Shown: positions 61,073 to 64,000 of the stretch, piece after piece
Numbering within the stretch: position 1 is the first letter of the stretch
Layout: each line of letters begins with the position of its first letter
DNA from: OLB6 sp964467455
Lineage (GTDB): Bacteria; Bacteroidota; Ignavibacteria; Kapaibacteriales; Kapaibacteriaceae
Direction: 5' to 3'
Assembly (NCBI GenBank): GCA_964467455.1
Contig: CAYXQJ010000004.1
Location: forward strand, 121,546 to 185,545
DNA length: 64,000 nt
Program-made: the position numbers and the translations under genes
The notes under the pieces: model-generated
What the model saw: the letters and a program-made list of their open reading frames with translations, nothing else
The model's database searches: none
What the model was told of the DNA's origin: nothing

Positions 61073-62880
61073 AGCACAAGGTGACGAAGGTCGAGCGCTT
61101 CGGACGATGCCGTAGGATCGACCTCGATCTTGTATCGATCCATTTCCGTGACCTTCACCGGCTTGCCGGAGAGTTCCACTTCTTCACCGTCACGCCGGAC
61201 CGTGATGTTGAGCTCTGTGTCGGTCACGCGGAAGATCTTTCCAAGACCTTCCGGATTCTTTGGTGAGACGGCGTCCTTGCCGATCTTGATCAAAACGTCA
61301 CCCTCTTTGATACCAAGTGGATTGGCGTTCCCCGGTTTGATCTTGATCTCCTCACTCTCGCGCCTGAAATCAACGTCGATCCCGTACGACAACCGCTCGA
61401 CGGGTACAGAGTCTTTGAACACGTAGCCGATCTTCGGCAGGTACTCTGCAAGCGGTGCACGCTCAGTACCGGCGATGTAGCGGTCGCAATATTCGCGGAC
61501 CTTCTTTGAGGTAAAGAATTCGATCTGATCGAACAACTCCTCATCCTTGAAGGGGCGTTGTGGTCCAAATCGCTGCATGAGGGAATAGACCAACTCTAAC
61601 AGGCCCTGTCTGCCCCCTGACTCTTGTCGGAGAAGAATGTCCAAGCAGAGTGCATTGATCGGTCCGTACATGTAGATGAGCGGATATAGTTGTTGGTTCT
61701 TCTCGCTGAGAACGTTGCGTGAGAACTCCGTGAGGGAAAATTGTTCCGGCAAGGCGTCGAAGGAGACGCGGGCACCACGTGCTAGCTGTAGGTTGAAACT
61801 GCGGAAATAGTTGGTGTCTGCACGAAGCAGCGCCTGATGGGCGAAGTATTCGGTGGTGCCTTCATAGAGCCATAGGTGACGGCTCATCTTTGGATCGCGG
61901 AAGTTGAACTGTTCGATCTCTTCCGAGTGCAGGTTGAGCGGCATCAGGATGTGCAAGAACTCATGGGCGGCAACATCACTGAGACCGAAAGGTTTGGAGG
62001 TATAGCGCCAGAAATAGAGTGACGAAAAGCTGTGTTCCAGAGCACCTTGCGCTACTCCGCCGTTGACGACGTTGACGGTGTCGTTATCCCAGAGATAGAG
62101 GAGGAAGGCATACCGTGTGACGGGAAGTGCCGGCAAAAACGCATTGATGGCTTCGGTGGTCCGCTTCAAGGTCTTCGCATAATCAGCAGCGATCTTCTTG
62201 TCGCGGCCGTGGCAAAGTGCTACCAAGACCTTGGCACTGCCGACGGTGAACGTGGCCGTGTCGGGGACGCAGATCAGGGCGGGACCGTCGACGAGTGCGT
62301 CATACGTTTCGGCACGATAAACGTCGGTGACGGAGTCAACGTGGCGCACCGGCAAGGCCGTGGCCGTGAACAGGTCGGGGCGACGGTACACGGAGACGGA
62401 GAATGGCCTCTGCTGCAGGCCTTCGAGATAACCGACGATACCACCATGGTTGAGGACGAAGACAGAATCACCTTGGAAGGACGTTCCGGCAGGGTGGAAG
62501 ATGCTAACGCGATCATCGCGGTCATCGAATGAGTCGTCGAGCGTATAGCTTACAGAGCCGAGGGCCTGGGCATCTTCGATCACGAACTGCGAATCGGCAG
62601 AACGGCGCACCGTCATCATCCGTCCGGTGGTGTCGAAGGCGCGGAAATCGCTCACCAGACGCCACCAGAGGTGGGACTCATAGGTACCCGGGATCGTCAC
62701 CGGAAACACGAACGTGGCCGTGTCGGTGTCGACGCGGGGGACGGTGATGGTGACCTTGATCCGGTCGTTGGACGTTGCACGCGTGTCGATGTGGACACCG
62801 TATCCGTCGGCAGCGACGAGGGAAGCTGAAGAACCAAGGAAGGCAAGGAAGCCACAGAGGCCGAGGAGCAAGTATTTCAT
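61048..62880 (-). CDS. M61-family (glycyl aminopeptidase-like) metallopeptidase with PDZ domain
   Basis: The protein has 610 residues with a signal peptide (MKYLLLGLCGFLAFLGSSAS). The zinc site is HEFLH in SDVAAHEFLHILMPLNL, with the third ligand Glu in WLYEGTTEYFAH, as in M61. A PDZ domain lies near the end (NPLGIKEGDVLIKIGKDAV). I chose ATG 62880; a TTG at 62889 would place the start almost on the promoter box. The 3' end overlaps the patatin gene by 25 bp. Confidence 0.92.
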   Translation of the reverse strand: MKYLLLGLCGFLAFLGSSASLVAADGYGVHIDTRATSNDRIKVTITVPRVDTDTATFVFPVTIPGTYESHLWWRLVSDFRAFDTTGRMMTVRRSADSQFVIEDAQALGSVSYTLDDSFDDRDDRVSIFHPAGTSFQGDSVFVLNHGGIVGYLEGLQQRPFSVSVYRRPDLFTATALPVRHVDSVTDVYRAETYDALVDGPALICVPDTATFTVGSAKVLVALCHGRDKKIAADYAKTLKRTTEAINAFLPALPVTRYAFLLYLWDNDTVNVVNGGVAQGALEHSFSSLYFWRYTSKPFGLSDVAAHEFLHILMPLNLHSEEIEQFNFRDPKMSRHLWLYEGTTEYFAHQALLRADTNYFRSFNLQLARGARVSFDALPEQFSLTEFSRNVLSEKNQQLYPLIYMYGPINALCLDILLRQESGGRQGLLELVYSLMQRFGPQRPFKDEELFDQIEFFTSKKVREYCDRYIAGTERAPLAEYLPKIGYVFKDSVPVERLSYGIDVDFRRESEEIKIKPGNANPLGIKEGDVLIKIGKDAVSPKNPEGLGKIFRVTDTELNITVRRDGEEVELSGKPVKVTEMDRYKIEVDPTASSEALDLRHLVLYGKARTN

Positions 62881-62885
62881 AGAGT

Positions 62886-62919
62886 GCAAAATTACGTGCG
62901 ACGGGCGGTGTAATTTTGC
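62886..62919. promoter_or_regulatory. symmetrical divergent promoter between the M61 peptidase gene and alaS
   Basis: GCAAAATTAC (62886-62895) and GTAATTTTGC (62910-62919) are perfect 10-bp inverted repeats 14 bp apart. Each contains TAATTTTG, a TAnnTTTG -7 box, pointing outwards and ending 6 nt before the respective ATG. Either these are two nearly leaderless promoters, or a regulator binds the palindrome, or both. Confidence 0.65.
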
Positions 62920-62924
62920 GTCTT

Positions 62925-64000
<1,076 letters not shown>

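Overview
The window looks like chromosomal DNA of a GC-rich member of the Bacteroidota/Chlorobiota side of the FCB group, possibly a Kapabacteria- or Ignavibacteria-like lineage (inference). The evidence is: several large secreted proteins ending in type IX secretion (T9SS) sorting domains; promoters with the Bacteroidota -7 box TAnnTTTG; a long-form IspG; and a largely housekeeping gene complement. A run of 100 N at 34214-34313, inside a palindromic repeat, shows the sequence is a scaffolded draft.

Layout. 1-1.7 kb: dprE1 (cut by the window edge) and dprE2. 1.7-7.5 kb (minus): a dus-tilS-hpt-ftsH cluster and a lipoprotein. 7.5-10.5 kb: a glycosyltransferase, a T9SS protein and a decayed mpg. 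10.5-12.2 kb: hipBA. 12.2-16 kb: a MATE exporter and mreBCD. 16-21.3 kb is an accessory patch: a toxin-antitoxin-like pair, a lipoprotein, a dead IS256-family transposase, duplicated gene fragments, a gene split by TGA and small secreted or membrane proteins. 21.4-30.5 kb: smc, lysC, rpmE-rpsR, a QueG/RdhA-like reductase, tRNA-Gln, prs and rplY. 30.7-34.1 kb: a lipoprotein and an ECF sigma factor with a membrane-anchored partner. 34.5-39.6 kb (minus): gapA-pgk-rhomboid-ispG. 39.7-45.8 kb: a WD40/caspase-like protein and two T9SS propeller proteins. 45.8-51.4 kb (minus): recJ, a Dna2-like nuclease-helicase, yebC and ruvC. 51.5-64 kb: rsgA, tRNA-Ser, tRNA-Leu, ppk2, an esterase, an orphan nuoD, trmH, a T9SS protein, a membrane patatin, an M61 peptidase and alaS (cut by the window edge).

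Two patterns run through the whole window and are not explained by the genes. First, about 18 short tandem arrays of 7-12 bp units lie between genes and also in frame inside conserved genes (tilS three times, ispG, the helicase, the patatin, the esterase). Most unit families recur at two or more unlinked loci, like the heptanucleotide STRR repeats of cyanobacteria. Second, the heptamer AGGGGGC or its complement occurs about 37 times outside one repeat cluster, whereas GGGGGC preceded by any other base occurs only about four times. Several genes also have a TAnnTTTG box only 3-7 nt before the start codon, which suggests leaderless transcription. Other oddities are a caspase-like domain whose catalytic His is Arg, a DprE1 with Ala where the benzothiazinone-target Cys would be, a patatin split by a multi-pass membrane insert, and a possible anti-sigma protein with a T9SS-like tail. 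All counts were made by eye.
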